Source: Lepidodermella squamata (lineage: Eukaryota > Gastrotricha). From it: a stretch of 64,000 nucleotides of DNA. A program made the position numbers and the translations under genes. This document shows positions 1 to 14,085 of the stretch, piece by piece. Under the pieces are notes generated by a model. The model ran no database searches and was not told the DNA's origin. It worked only from the letters and a program-made list of their open reading frames with translations. Position 1 is the stretch's first letter. Each line of letters starts with the position of its first letter. Where the stretch lies: contig JBLDXI010000001.1 in assembly GCA_047495785.1 (NCBI GenBank), forward strand, positions 1 to 64,000. Direction: 5' to 3'.

Positions 1-3000
1 CCTTGTTGCTCGATACTCGGAGACTGTCTTGAGGAATGAATGTGGTGTCATCGAGGCTCGACGATTTGGCGCAGATCTTCTTAGGAGCGGCCGTCGTCTT
101 CGGTGTCTTTGAGGTTGTGGAAGAGCCACGCTCGCGGGGAACGCGGGGACTGCTAGGCTTTCCGCTCACTCCCGGCTTTGCAGTAGTCACGGTTGTCTTG
201 CGCACAGTAGTAGTCTTTGGTGCAACCTTGAAGCAACCGAATACAGACAACTGCGCCTGAACAGGTTCCTTGGGATCTTTCTTGTTGAACACGACAGTGA
301 TCGAGTCAGCATTAACCTCCTTCGGGAACTTGGCCGGCAATTCTGAAGGCTTGTATACCTGAGGAAAAACAAGAAAGAAGTCATGATTTTGCAAACGCTG
401 CTTTGATGCTGATACCTTAGGCTCCAATACGGGTCTGGTGTAAACAACGACAGATTCGACGTTGGTATATTGCGGCAAATCGAAACCAGCGAGAGGCGTG
501 CGAGCGGGGAATCGAATGGTCGTTTCCGGTTTCTTGTCTTCCGGAGAGCTCTTCCATGGCTTCTCAGACTTTGGCCTCAGGTTCTCCTTGTCCTCGGGCC
601 TGCTCGACGTTGTAATGGAACTCGAAGGCAAGTAGATGGGTTGTGACATTCCTTCCTTCTTTTCACAAGGCTTCGGCGTGGTTCCAGGAGTAGTTGATCC
701 CTTGGGCGCGTTCGATGCTCCAGTTTGAGCTTTCGGGGTTGTCGTTTCTATGATTAGTGACAGCGTCACGTCAAAATTAAATCCACAATATAACGAGTCG
801 ATACTTACTTGGCGCCTCCTTGAAGCAGCCACGAACCGCCAACTTAGCTTCCACAGGCTTGGAGTCATCGATGCGAGTGAAGGTCAGGCCGATGGCATCT
901 GCAACCACGTCGGTCGGGAAGTTGACGGGAAGCTCCGAAGGCTTGTATTCCTAAGATTGACTACTATTAAGCAAGCCAGTCGAAATAGGTAATCTACCCT
1001 CACCTTTTCAACGTTCTTGTTCGAAGGCGATACAGTCAAGCGGACAGCCTTAACGTTCTTAAGGTCTGGCAGGTCGAAGCCAGCAAGCTCAGAAGGGCGC
1101 GGGAATTGTACTCCAACGTTGGGCAAGCGATCGTTAGGTGACGATTTCCAAGGTTGCTTGCTGTTAGGGCGAAGATTTTCCTTGTCCTCTGGCCTGCTTG
1201 AGGTGCGCAGGCTTGATGTCGGTAAAAAGGCTGGTTGGTCCATGCCTTCGCGCTTCGTGCAAGGCTTGCGGGTGCTTGTCGTTCTGCGATCCCTAACCAC
1301 CTTAGGCTTTGTCGTCGTGCGGCTAGAGACAGCCGGGCGAGCCGTAGTTGTAGTGACTGAAAAATATATTCAGATTGGTCAATTACGCCAGTTATGGAAA
1401 GGCTAATCCGTGGCAATTACCGATCCTCTCCTTCGTGCAGCAGCTCAAGCCAACGCGAGAGCGAACGGGCTTCGAGTCGTCCTTCGGTGTAAACCTGATG
1501 ACAACACTGTCGGCGGTGATAGCGTCGCGGCCAGTAAACTTGACTGGCAAATCCCTCGGATCGAAGGACTAGATTATACACAAACGGAGTAGCAATGCAA
1601 TGGAGCGAGAGAATATGACAAACATACCTTGGACACACTCCTCTTGTCTGCGCGGAAGGTCACATCCACTCGTTCGACGTTTCTCACGTCAGGAAGATCG
1701 AAGCTGAGTACTGGGGTTTCTCGGGGCAGCTCCACAGTAACCTCAGGTTGCTTGTCACGTGGGGATGACTCCCAAGGACGGCGAGCCGAAGGCCTGAGAT
1801 TTTCGCTCTCCTCCTTGTTGCTCGATACTCGGAGACTGTCTTGAGGAATGAATGTGGTGTCATCGAGGCTCGACGATTTGGCGCAGATCTTCTTAGGAGC
1901 GGCCGTCGTCTTCGGTGTCTTTGAGGTTGTGGAAGAGCCACGCTCGCGGGGAACGCGGGGACTGCTAGGCTTTCCGCTCACTCCCGGCTTTGCAGTAGTC
2001 ACGGTTGTCTTGCGCACAGTAGTAGTCTTTGGTGCAACCTTGAAGCAACCGAATACAGACAACTGCGCCTGAACAGGTTCCTTGGGATCTTTCTTGTTGA
2101 ACACGACAGTGATCGAGTCAGCATTAACCTCCTTCGGGAACTTGGCCGGCAATTCTGAAGGCTTGTATACCTGAGGAAAAACAAGAAAGAAGTCATGATT
2201 TTGCAAACGCTGCTTTGATGCTGATACCTTAGGCTCCAATACGGGTCTGGTGTAAACAACGACAGATTCGACGTTGGTATATTGCGGCAAATCGAAACCA
2301 GCGAGAGGCGTGCGAGCGGGGAATCGAATGGTCGTTTCCGGTTTCTTGTCTTCCGGAGAGCTCTTCCATGGCTTCTCAGACTTTGGCCTCAGGTTCTCCT
2401 TGTCCTCGGGCCTGCTCGACGTTGTAATGGAACTCGAAGGCAAGTAGATGGGTTGTGACATTCCTTCCTTCTTTTCACAAGGCTTCGGCGTGGTTCCAGG
2501 AGTAGTTGATCCCTTGGGCGCGTTCGATGCTCCAGTTTGAGCTTTCGGGGTTGTCGTTTCTATGATTAGTGACAGCGTCACGTCAAAATTAAATCCACAA
2601 TATAACGAGTCGATACTTACTTGGCGCCTCCTTGAAGCAGCCACGAACCGCCAACTTAGCTTCCACAGGCTTGGAGTCATCGATGCGAGTGAAGGTCAGG
2701 CCGATGGCATCTGCAACCACGTCGGTCGGGAAGTTGACGGGAAGCTCCGAAGGCTTGTATTCCTAAGATTGACTACTATTAAGCAAGCCAGTCGAAATAG
2801 GTAATCTACCCTCACCTTTTCAACGTTCTTGTTCGAAGGCGATACAGTCAAGCGGACAGCCTTAACGTTCTTAAGGTCTGGCAGGTCGAAGCCAGCAAGC
2901 TCAGAAGGGCGCGGGAATTGTACTCCAACGTTGGGCAAGCGATCGTTAGGTGACGATTTCCAAGGTTGCTTGCTGTTAGGGCGAAGATTTTCCTTGTCCT

Positions 3001-6000
3001 CTGGCCTGCTTGAGGTGCGCAGGCTTGATGTCGGTAAAAAGGCTGGTTGGTCCATGCCTTCGCGCTTCGTGCAAGGCTTGCGGGTGCTTGTCGTTCTGCG
3101 ATCCCTAACCACCTTAGGCTTTGTCGTCGTGCGGCTAGAGACAGCCGGGCGAGCCGTAGTTGTAGTGACTGAAAAATATATTCAGATTGGTCAATTACGC
3201 CAGTTATGGAAAGGCTAATCCGTGGCAATTACCGATCCTCTCCTTCGTGCAGCAGCTCAAGCCAACGCGAGAGCGAACGGGCTTCGAGTCGTCCTTCGGT
3301 GTAAACCTGATGACAACACTGTCGGCGGTGATAGCGTCGCGGCCAGTAAACTTGACTGGCAAATCCCTCGGATCGAAGGACTAGATTATACACAAACGGA
3401 GTAGCAATGCAATGGAGCGAGAGAATATGACAAACATACCTTGGACACACTCCTCTTGTCTGCGCGGAAGGTCACATCCACTCGTTCGACGTTTCTCACG
3501 TCAGGAAGATCGAAGCTGAGTACTGGGGTTTCTCGGGGCAGCTCCACAGTAACCTCAGGTTGCTTGTCACGTGGGGATGACTCCCAAGGACGGCGAGCCG
3601 AAGGCCTGAGATTTTCGCTCTCCTCCTTGTTGCTCGATACTCGGAGACTGTCTTGAGGAATGAATGTGGTGTCATCGAGGCTCGACGATTTGGCGCAGAT
3701 CTTCTTAGGAGCGGCCGTCGTCTTCGGTGTCTTTGAGGTTGTGGAAGAGCCACGCTCGCGGGGAACGCGGGGACTGCTAGGCTTTCCGCTCACTCCCGGC
3801 TTTGCAGTAGTCACGGTTGTCTTGCGCACAGTAGTAGTCTTTGGTGCAACCTTGAAGCAACCGAATACAGACAACTGCGCCTGAACAGGTTCCTTGGGAT
3901 CTTTCTTGTTGAACACGACAGTGATCGAGTCAGCATTAACCTCCTTCGGGAACTTGGCCGGCAATTCTGAAGGCTTGTATACCTGAGGAAAAACAAGAAA
4001 GAAGTCATGATTTTGCAAACGCTGCTTTGATGCTGATACCTTAGGCTCCAATACGGGTCTGGTGTAAACAACGACAGATTCGACGTTGGTATATTGCGGC
4101 AAATCGAAACCAGCGAGAGGCGTGCGAGCGGGGAATCGAATGGTCGTTTCCGGTTTCTTGTCTTCCGGAGAGCTCTTCCATGGCTTCTCAGACTTTGGCC
4201 TCAGGTTCTCCTTGTCCTCGGGCCTGCTCGACGTTGTAATGGAACTCGAAGGCAAGTAGATGGGTTGTGACATTCCTTCCTTCTTTTCACAAGGCTTCGG
4301 CGTGGTTCCAGGAGTAGTTGATCCCTTGGGCGCGTTCGATGCTCCAGTTTGAGCTTTCGGGGTTGTCGTTTCTATGATTAGTGACAGCGTCACGTCAAAA
4401 TTAAATCCACAATATAACGAGTCGATACTTACTTGGCGCCTCCTTGAAGCAGCCACGAACCGCCAACTTAGCTTCCACAGGCTTGGAGTCATCGATGCGA
4501 GTGAAGGTCAGGCCGATGGCATCTGCAACCACGTCGGTCGGGAAGTTGACGGGAAGCTCCGAAGGCTTGTATTCCTAAGATTGACTACTATTAAGCAAGC
4601 CAGTCGAAATAGGTAATCTACCCTCACCTTTTCAACGTTCTTGTTCGAAGGCGATACAGTCAAGCGGACAGCCTTAACGTTCTTAAGGTCTGGCAGGTCG
4701 AAGCCAGCAAGCTCAGAAGGGCGCGGGAATTGTACTCCAACGTTGGGCAAGCGATCGTTAGGTGACGATTTCCAAGGTTGCTTGCTGTTAGGGCGAAGAT
4801 TTTCCTTGTCCTCTGGCCTGCTTGAGGTGCGCAGGCTTGATGTCGGTAAAAAGGCTGGTTGGTCCATGCCTTCGCGCTTCGTGCAAGGCTTGCGGGTGCT
4901 TGTCGTTCTGCGATCCCTAACCACCTTAGGCTTTGTCGTCGTGCGGCTAGAGACAGCCGGGCGAGCCGTAGTTGTAGTGACTGAAAAATATATTCAGATT
5001 GGTCAATTACGCCAGTTATGGAAAGGCTAATCCGTGGCAATTACCGATCCTCTCCTTCGTGCAGCAGCTCAAGCCAACGCGAGAGCGAACGGGCTTCGAG
5101 TCGTCCTTCGGTGTAAACCTGATGACAACACTGTCGGCGGTGATAGCGTCGCGGCCAGTAAACTTGACTGGCAAATCCCTCGGATCGAAGGACTAGATTA
5201 TACACAAACGGAGTAGCAATGCAATGGAGCGAGAGAATATGACAAACATACCTTGGACACACTCCTCTTGTCTGCGCGGAAGGTCACATCCACTCGTTCG
5301 ACGTTTCTCACGTCAGGAAGATCGAAGCTGAGTACTGGGGTTTCTCGGGGCAGCTCCACAGTAACCTCAGGTTGCTTGTCACGTGGGGATGACTCCCAAG
5401 GACGGCGAGCCGAAGGCCTGAGATTTTCGCTCTCCTCCTTGTTGCTCGATACTCGGAGACTGTCTTGAGGAATGAATGTGGTGTCATCGAGGCTCGACGA
5501 TTTGGCGCAGATCTTCTTAGGAGCGGCCGTCGTCTTCGGTGTCTTTGAGGTTGTGGAAGAGCCACGCTCGCGGGGAACGCGGGGACTGCTAGGCTTTCCG
5601 CTCACTCCCGGCTTTGCAGTAGTCACGGTTGTCTTGCGCACAGTAGTAGTCTTTGGTGCAACCTTGAAGCAACCGAATACAGACAACTGCGCCTGAACAG
5701 GTTCCTTGGGATCTTTCTTGTTGAACACGACAGTGATCGAGTCAGCATTAACCTCCTTCGGGAACTTGGCCGGCAATTCTGAAGGCTTGTATACCTGAGG
5801 AAAAACAAGAAAGAAGTCATGATTTTGCAAACGCTGCTTTGATGCTGATACCTTAGGCTCCAATACGGGTCTGGTGTAAACAACGACAGATTCGACGTTG
5901 GTATATTGCGGCAAATCGAAACCAGCGAGAGGCGTGCGAGCGGGGAATCGAATGGTCGTTTCCGGTTTCTTGTCTTCCGGAGAGCTCTTCCATGGCTTCT

Positions 6001-9000
6001 CAGACTTTGGCCTCAGGTTCTCCTTGTCCTCGGGCCTGCTCGACGTTGTAATGGAACTCGAAGGCAAGTAGATGGGTTGTGACATTCCTTCCTTCTTTTC
6101 ACAAGGCTTCGGCGTGGTTCCAGGAGTAGTTGATCCCTTGGGCGCGTTCGATGCTCCAGTTTGAGCTTTCGGGGTTGTCGTTTCTATGATTAGTGACAGC
6201 GTCACGTCAAAATTAAATCCACAATATAACGAGTCGATACTTACTTGGCGCCTCCTTGAAGCAGCCACGAACCGCCAACTTAGCTTCCACAGGCTTGGAG
6301 TCATCGATGCGAGTGAAGGTCAGGCCGATGGCATCTGCAACCACGTCGGTCGGGAAGTTGACGGGAAGCTCCGAAGGCTTGTATTCCTAAGATTGACTAC
6401 TATTAAGCAAGCCAGTCGAAATAGGTAATCTACCCTCACCTTTTCAACGTTCTTGTTCGAAGGCGATACAGTCAAGCGGACAGCCTTAACGTTCTTAAGG
6501 TCTGGCAGGTCGAAGCCAGCAAGCTCAGAAGGGCGCGGGAATTGTACTCCAACGTTGGGCAAGCGATCGTTAGGTGACGATTTCCAAGGTTGCTTGCTGT
6601 TAGGGCGAAGATTTTCCTTGTCCTCTGGCCTGCTTGAGGTGCGCAGGCTTGATGTCGGTAAAAAGGCTGGTTGGTCCATGCCTTCGCGCTTCGTGCAAGG
6701 CTTGCGGGTGCTTGTCGTTCTGCGATCCCTAACCACCTTAGGCTTTGTCGTCGTGCGGCTAGAGACAGCCGGGCGAGCCGTAGTTGTAGTGACTGAAAAA
6801 TATATTCAGATTGGTCAATTACGCCAGTTATGGAAAGGCTAATCCGTGGCAATTACCGATCCTCTCCTTCGTGCAGCAGCTCAAGCCAACGCGAGAGCGA
6901 ACGGGCTTCGAGTCGTCCTTCGGTGTAAACCTGATGACAACACTGTCGGCGGTGATAGCGTCGCGGCCAGTAAACTTGACTGGCAAATCCCTCGGATCGA
7001 AGGACTAGATTATACACAAACGGAGTAGCAATGCAATGGAGCGAGAGAATATGACAAACATACCTTGGACACACTCCTCTTGTCTGCGCGGAAGGTCACA
7101 TCCACTCGTTCGACGTTTCTCACGTCAGGAAGATCGAAGCTGAGTACTGGGGTTTCTCGGGGCAGCTCCACAGTAACCTCAGGTTGCTTGTCACGTGGGG
7201 ATGACTCCCAAGGACGGCGAGCCGAAGGCCTGAGATTTTCGCTCTCCTCCTTGTTGCTCGATACTCGGAGACTGTCTTGAGGAATGAATGTGGTGTCATC
7301 GAGGCTCGACGATTTGGCGCAGATCTTCTTAGGAGCGGCCGTCGTCTTCGGTGTCTTTGAGGTTGTGGAAGAGCCACGCTCGCGGGGAACGCGGGGACTG
7401 CTAGGCTTTCCGCTCACTCCCGGCTTTGCAGTAGTCACGGTTGTCTTGCGCACAGTAGTAGTCTTTGGTGCAACCTTGAAGCAACCGAATACAGACAACT
7501 GCGCCTGAACAGGTTCCTTGGGATCTTTCTTGTTGAACACGACAGTGATCGAGTCAGCATTAACCTCCTTCGGGAACTTGGCCGGCAATTCTGAAGGCTT
7601 GTATACCTGAGGAAAAACAAGAAAGAAGTCATGATTTTGCAAACGCTGCTTTGATGCTGATACCTTAGGCTCCAATACGGGTCTGGTGTAAACAACGACA
7701 GATTCGACGTTGGTATATTGCGGCAAATCGAAACCAGCGAGAGGCGTGCGAGCGGGGAATCGAATGGTCGTTTCCGGTTTCTTGTCTTCCGGAGAGCTCT
7801 TCCATGGCTTCTCAGACTTTGGCCTCAGGTTCTCCTTGTCCTCGGGCCTGCTCGACGTTGTAATGGAACTCGAAGGCAAGTAGATGGGTTGTGACATTCC
7901 TTCCTTCTTTTCACAAGGCTTCGGCGTGGTTCCAGGAGTAGTTGATCCCTTGGGCGCGTTCGATGCTCCAGTTTGAGCTTTCGGGGTTGTCGTTTCTATG
8001 ATTAGTGACAGCGTCACGTCAAAATTAAATCCACAATATAACGAGTCGATACTTACTTGGCGCCTCCTTGAAGCAGCCACGAACCGCCAACTTAGCTTCC
8101 ACAGGCTTGGAGTCATCGATGCGAGTGAAGGTCAGGCCGATGGCATCTGCAACCACGTCGGTCGGGAAGTTGACGGGAAGCTCCGAAGGCTTGTATTCCT
8201 AAGATTGACTACTATTAAGCAAGCCAGTCGAAATAGGTAATCTACCCTCACCTTTTCAACGTTCTTGTTCGAAGGCGATACAGTCAAGCGGACAGCCTTA
8301 ACGTTCTTAAGGTCTGGCAGGTCGAAGCCAGCAAGCTCAGAAGGGCGCGGGAATTGTACTCCAACGTTGGGCAAGCGATCGTTAGGTGACGATTTCCAAG
8401 GTTGCTTGCTGTTAGGGCGAAGATTTTCCTTGTCCTCTGGCCTGCTTGAGGTGCGCAGGCTTGATGTCGGTAAAAAGGCTGGTTGGTCCATGCCTTCGCG
8501 CTTCGTGCAAGGCTTGCGGGTGCTTGTCGTTCTGCGATCCCTAACCACCTTAGGCTTTGTCGTCGTGCGGCTAGAGACAGCCGGGCGAGCCGTAGTTGTA
8601 GTGACTGAAAAATATATTCAGATTGGTCAATTACGCCAGTTATGGAAAGGCTAATCCGTGGCAATTACCGATCCTCTCCTTCGTGCAGCAGCTCAAGCCA
8701 ACGCGAGAGCGAACGGGCTTCGAGTCGTCCTTCGGTGTAAACCTGATGACAACACTGTCGGCGGTGATAGCGTCGCGGCCAGTAAACTTGACTGGCAAAT
8801 CCCTCGGATCGAAGGACTAGATTATACACAAACGGAGTAGCAATGCAATGGAGCGAGAGAATATGACAAACATACCTTGGACACACTCCTCTTGTCTGCG
8901 CGGAAGGTCACATCCACTCGTTCGACGTTTCTCACGTCAGGAAGATCGAAGCTGAGTACTGGGGTTTCTCGGGGCAGCTCCACAGTAACCTCAGGTTGCT

Positions 9001-12000
9001 TGTCACGTGGGGATGACTCCCAAGGACGGCGAGCCGAAGGCCTGAGATTTTCGCTCTCCTCCTTGTTGCTCGATACTCGGAGACTGTCTTGAGGAATGAA
9101 TGTGGTGTCATCGAGGCTCGACGATTTGGCGCAGATCTTCTTAGGAGCGGCCGTCGTCTTCGGTGTCTTTGAGGTTGTGGAAGAGCCACGCTCGCGGGGA
9201 ACGCGGGGACTGCTAGGCTTTCCGCTCACTCCCGGCTTTGCAGTAGTCACGGTTGTCTTGCGCACAGTAGTAGTCTTTGGTGCAACCTTGAAGCAACCGA
9301 ATACAGACAACTGCGCTTGAACAGGTTCCTTGGGATCTTTCTTGTTGAACACGACAGTGATCGAGTCAGCATTAACCTCCTTCGGGAACTTGGCCGGCAA
9401 TTCTGAAGGCTTGTATACCTGAGGAAAAACAAGAAAGAAGTCATGATTTTGCAAACGCTGCTTTGATGCTGATACCTTAGGCTCCAATACGGGTCTGGTG
9501 TAAACAACGACAGATTCGACGTTGGTATATTGCGGCAAATCGAAACCAGCGAGAGGCGTGCGAGCGGGGAATCGAATGGTCGTTTCCGGTTTCTTGTCTT
9601 CCGGAGAGCTCTTCCATGGCTTCTCAGACTTTGGCCTCAGGTTCTCCTTGTCCTCGGGCCTGCTCGACGTTGTAATGGAACTCGAAGGCAAGTAGATGGG
9701 TTGTGACATTCCTTCCTTCTTTTCACAAGGCTTCGGCGTGGTTCCAGGAGTAGTTGATCCCTTGGGCGCGTTCGATGCTCCAGTTTGAGCTTTCGGGGTT
9801 GTCGTTTCTATGATTAGTGACAGCGTCACGTCAAAATTAAATCCACAATATAACGAGTCGATACTTACTTGGCGCCTCCTTGAAGCAGCCACGAACCGCC
9901 AACTTAGCTTCCACAGGCTTGGAGTCATCGATGCGAGTGAAGGTCAGGCCGATGGCATCTGCAACCACGTCGGTCGGGAAGTTGACGGGAAGCTCCGAAG
10001 GCTTGTATTCCTAAGATTGACTACTATTAAGCAAGCCAGTCGAAATAGGTAATCTACCCTCACCTTTTCAACGTTCTTGTTCGAAGGCGATACAGTCAAG
10101 CGGACAGCCTTAACGTTCTTAAGGTCTGGCAGGTCGAAGCCAGCAAGCTCAGAAGGGCGCGGGAATTGTACTCCAACGTTGGGCAAGCGATCGTTAGGTG
10201 ACGATTTCCAAGGTTGCTTGCTGTTAGGGCGAAGATTTTCCTTGTCCTCTGGCCTGCTTGAGGTGCGCAGGCTTGATGTCGGTAAAAAGGCTGGTTGGTC
10301 CATGCCTTCGCGCTTCGTGCAAGGCTTGCGGGTGCTTGTCGTTCTGCGATCCCTAACCACCTTAGGCTTTGTCGTCGTGCGGCTAGAGACAGCCGGGCGA
10401 GCCGTAGTTGTAGTGACTGAAAAATATATTCAGATTGGTCAATTACGCCAGTTATGGAAAGGCTAATCCGTGGCAATTACCGATCCTCTCCTTCGTGCAG
10501 CAGCTCAAGCCAACGCGAGAGCGAACGGGCTTCGAGTCGTCCTTCGGTGTAAACCTGATGACAACACTGTCGGCGGTGATAGCGTCGCGGCCAGTAAACT
10601 TGACTGGCAAATCCCTCGGATCGAAGGACTAGATTATACACAAACGGAGTAGCAATGCAATGGAGCGAGAGAATATGACAAACATACCTTGGACACACTC
10701 CTCTTGTCTGCGCGGAAGGTCACATCCACTCGTTCGACGTTTCTCACGTCAGGAAGATCGAAGCTGAGTACTGGGGTTTCTCGGGGCAGCTCCACAGTAA
10801 CCTCAGGTTGCTTGTCACGTGGGGATGACTCCCAAGGACGGCGAGCCGAAGGCCTGAGATTTTCGCTCTCCTCCTTGTTGCTCGATACTCGGAGACTGTC
10901 TTGAGGAATGAATGTGGTGTCATCGAGGCTCGACGATTTGGCGCAGATCTTCTTAGGAGCGGCCGTCGTCTTCGGTGTCTTTGAGGTTGTGGAAGAGCCA
11001 CGCTCGCGGGGAACGCGGGGACTGCTAGGCTTTCCGCTCACTCCCGGCTTTGCAGTAGTCACGGTTGTCTTGCGCACAGTAGTAGTCTTTGGTGCAACCT
11101 TGAAGCAACCGAATACAGACAACTGCGCTTGAACAGGTTCCTTGGGATCTTTCTTGTTGAACACGACAGTGATCGAGTCAGCATTAACCTCCTTCGGGAA
11201 CTTGGCCGGCAATTCTGAAGGCTTGTATACCTGAGGAAAAACAAGAAAGAAGTCATGATTTTGCAAACGCTGCTTTGATGCTGATACCCTAGGCTCCAAT
11301 ACGGGTCTGGTGTAAACAACGACAGATTCGACGTTGGTATATTGCGGCAAATCGAAACCAGCGAGAGGCGTGCGAGCGGGGAATCGAATGGTCGTTTCCG
11401 GTTTCTTGTCTTCCGGAGAGCTCTTCCATGGCTTCTCAGACTTTGGCCTCAGGTTCTCCTTGTCCTCGGGCCTGCTCGACGTTGTAATGGAACTCGAAGG
11501 CAAGTAGATGGGTTGTGACATTCCTTCCTTCTTTTCACAAGGCTTCGGCGTGGTTCCAGGAGTAGTTGATCCCTTGGGCGCGTTCGATGCTCCAGTTTGA
11601 GCTTTCGGGGTTGTCGTTTCTATGATTAGTGACAGCGTCACGTCAAAATTAAATCCACAATATAACGAGTCGATACTTACTTGGCGCCTCCTTGAAGCAG
11701 CCACGAACCGCCAACTTAGCTTCCACAGGCTTGGAGTCATCGATGCGAGTGAAGGTCAGGCCGATGGCATCTGCAACCACGTCGGTCGGGAAGTTGACGG
11801 GAAGCTCCGAAGGCTTGTATTCCTAAGATTGACTACTATTAAGCAAGCCAGTCGAAATAGGTAATCTACCCTCACCTTTTCAACGTTCTTGTTCGAAGGC
11901 GATACAGTCAAGCGGACAGCCTTAACGTTCTTAAGGTCTGGCAGGTCGAAGCCAGCAAGCTCAGAAGGGCGCGGGAATTGTACTCCAACGTTGGGCAAGC

Positions 12001-14085
12001 GATCGTTAGGTGACGATTTCCAAGGTTGCTTGCTGTTAGGGCGAAGATTTTCCTTGTCCTCTGGCCTGCTTGAGGTGCGCAGGCTTGATGTCGGTAAAAA
12101 GGCTGGTTGGTCCATGCCTTCGCGCTTCGTGCAAGGCTTGCGGGTGCTTGTCGTTCTGCGATCCCTAACCACCTTAGGCTTTGTCGTCGTGCGGCTAGAG
12201 ACAGCCGGGCGAGCCGTAGTTGTAGTGACTGAAAAATATATTCAGATTGGTCAATTACGCCAGTTATGGAAAGGCTAATCCGTGGCAATTACCGATCCTC
12301 TCCTTCGTGCAGCAGCTCAAGCCAACGCGAGAGCGAACGGGCTTCGAGTCGTCCTTCGGTGTAAACCTGATGACAACACTGTCGGCGGTGATAGCGTCGC
12401 GGCCAGTAAACTTGACTGGCAAATCCCTCGGATCGAAGGACTAGATTATACACAAACGGAGTAGCAATGCAATGGAGCGAGAGAATATGACAAACATACC
12501 TTGGACACACTCCTCTTGTCTGCGCGGAAGGTCACATCCACTCGTTCGACGTTTCTCACGTCAGGAAGATCGAAGCTGAGTACTGGGGTTTCTCGGGGCA
12601 GCTCCACAGTAACCTCAGGTTGCTTGTCACGTGGGGATGACTCCCAAGGACGGCGAGCCGAAGGCCTGAGATTTTCGCTCTCCTCCTTGTTGCTCGATAC
12701 TCGGAGACTGTCTTGAGGAATGAATGTGGTGTCATCGAGGCTCGACGATTTGGCGCAGATCTTCTTAGGAGCGGCCGTCGTCTTCGGTGTCTTTGAGGTT
12801 GTGGAAGAGCCACGCTCGCGGGGAACGCGGGGACTGCTAGGCTTTCCGCTCACTCCCGGCTTTGCAGTAGTCACGGTTGTCTTGCGCACAGTAGTAGTCT
12901 TTGGTGCAACCTTGAAGCAACCGAATACAGACAACTGCGCTTGAACAGGTTCCTTGGGATCTTTCTTGTTGAACACGACAGTGATCGAGTCAGCATTAAC
13001 CTCCTTCGGGAACTTGGCCGGCAATTCTGAAGGCTTGTATACCTGAGGAAAAACAAGAAAGAAGTCATGATTTTGCAAACGCTGCTTTGATGCTGATACC
13101 TTAGGCTCCAATACGGGTCTGGTGTAAACAACGACAGATTCGACGTTGGTATATTGCGGCAAATCGAAACCAGCGAGAGGCGTGCGAGCGGGGAATCGAA
13201 TGGTCGTTTCCGGTTTCTTGTCTTCCGGAGAGCTCTTCCATGGCTTCTCAGACTTTGGCCTCAGGTTCTCCTTGTCCTCGGGCCTGCTCGACGTTGTAAT
13301 GGAACTCGAAGGCAAGTAGATGGGTTGTGACATTCCTTCCTTCTTTTCACAAGGCTTCGGCGTGGTTCCAGGAGTAGTTGATCCCTTGGGCGCGTTCGAT
13401 GCTCCAGTTTGAGCTTTCGGGGTTGTCGTTTCTATGATTAGTGACAGCGTCACGTCAAAATTAAATCCACAATATAACGAGTCGATACTTACTTGGCGCC
13501 TCCTTGAAGCAGCCACGAACCGCCAACTTAGCTTCCACAGGCTTGGAGTCATCGATGCGAGTGAAGGTCAGGCCGATGGCATCTGCAACCACGTCGGTCG
13601 GGAAGTTGACGGGAAGCTCCGAAGGCTTGTATTCCTAAGATTGACTACTATTAAGCAAGCCAGTCGAAATAGGTAATCTACCCTCACCTTTTCAACGTTC
13701 TTGTTCGAAGGCGATACAGTCAAGCGGACAGCCTTAACGTTCTTAAGGTCTGGCAGGTCGAAGCCAGCAAGCTCAGAAGGGCGCGGGAATTGTACTCCAA
13801 CGTTGGGCAAGCGATCGTTAGGTGACGATTTCCAAGGTTGCTTGCTGTTAGGGCGAAGATTTTCCTTGTCCTCTGGCCTGCTTGAGGTGCGCAGGCTTGA
13901 TGTCGGTAAAAAGGCTGGTTGGTCCATGCCTTCGCGCTTCGTGCAAGGCTTGCGGGTGCTTGTCGTTCTGCGATCCCTAACCACCTTAGGCTTTGTCGTC
14001 GTGCGGCTAGAGACAGCCGGGCGAGCCGTAGTTGTAGTGACTGAAAAATATATTCAGATTGGTCAATTACGCCAGTTATGGAAAG
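1..14085 (-). repeat. Array A: 7.8 tandem copies of a 1812-base three-domain unit, running off the window
   Basis: The same 1812-base unit repeats from 14085 down to position 1, where the window starts inside exon A4, so the array continues. Each unit has five exons. In the copy nearest array B these are A1 13688-14040, A2 13493-13634, A3 13100-13431, A4 12500-13042 and A5 12293-12440; subtract multiples of 1812 for the others. Coding length is 1518 bases, exactly 506 codons; introns are 53-64 bases. Among eight copies I noticed only two variable positions. One is silent, T at 9317, 11129 and 12941 against C in the five more distal copies. The other is a Lys-to-Arg change at 11289, the last codon of one A3 exon. 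Such identity in introns implies recent expansion or continuing homogenisation. Confidence 0.95.
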
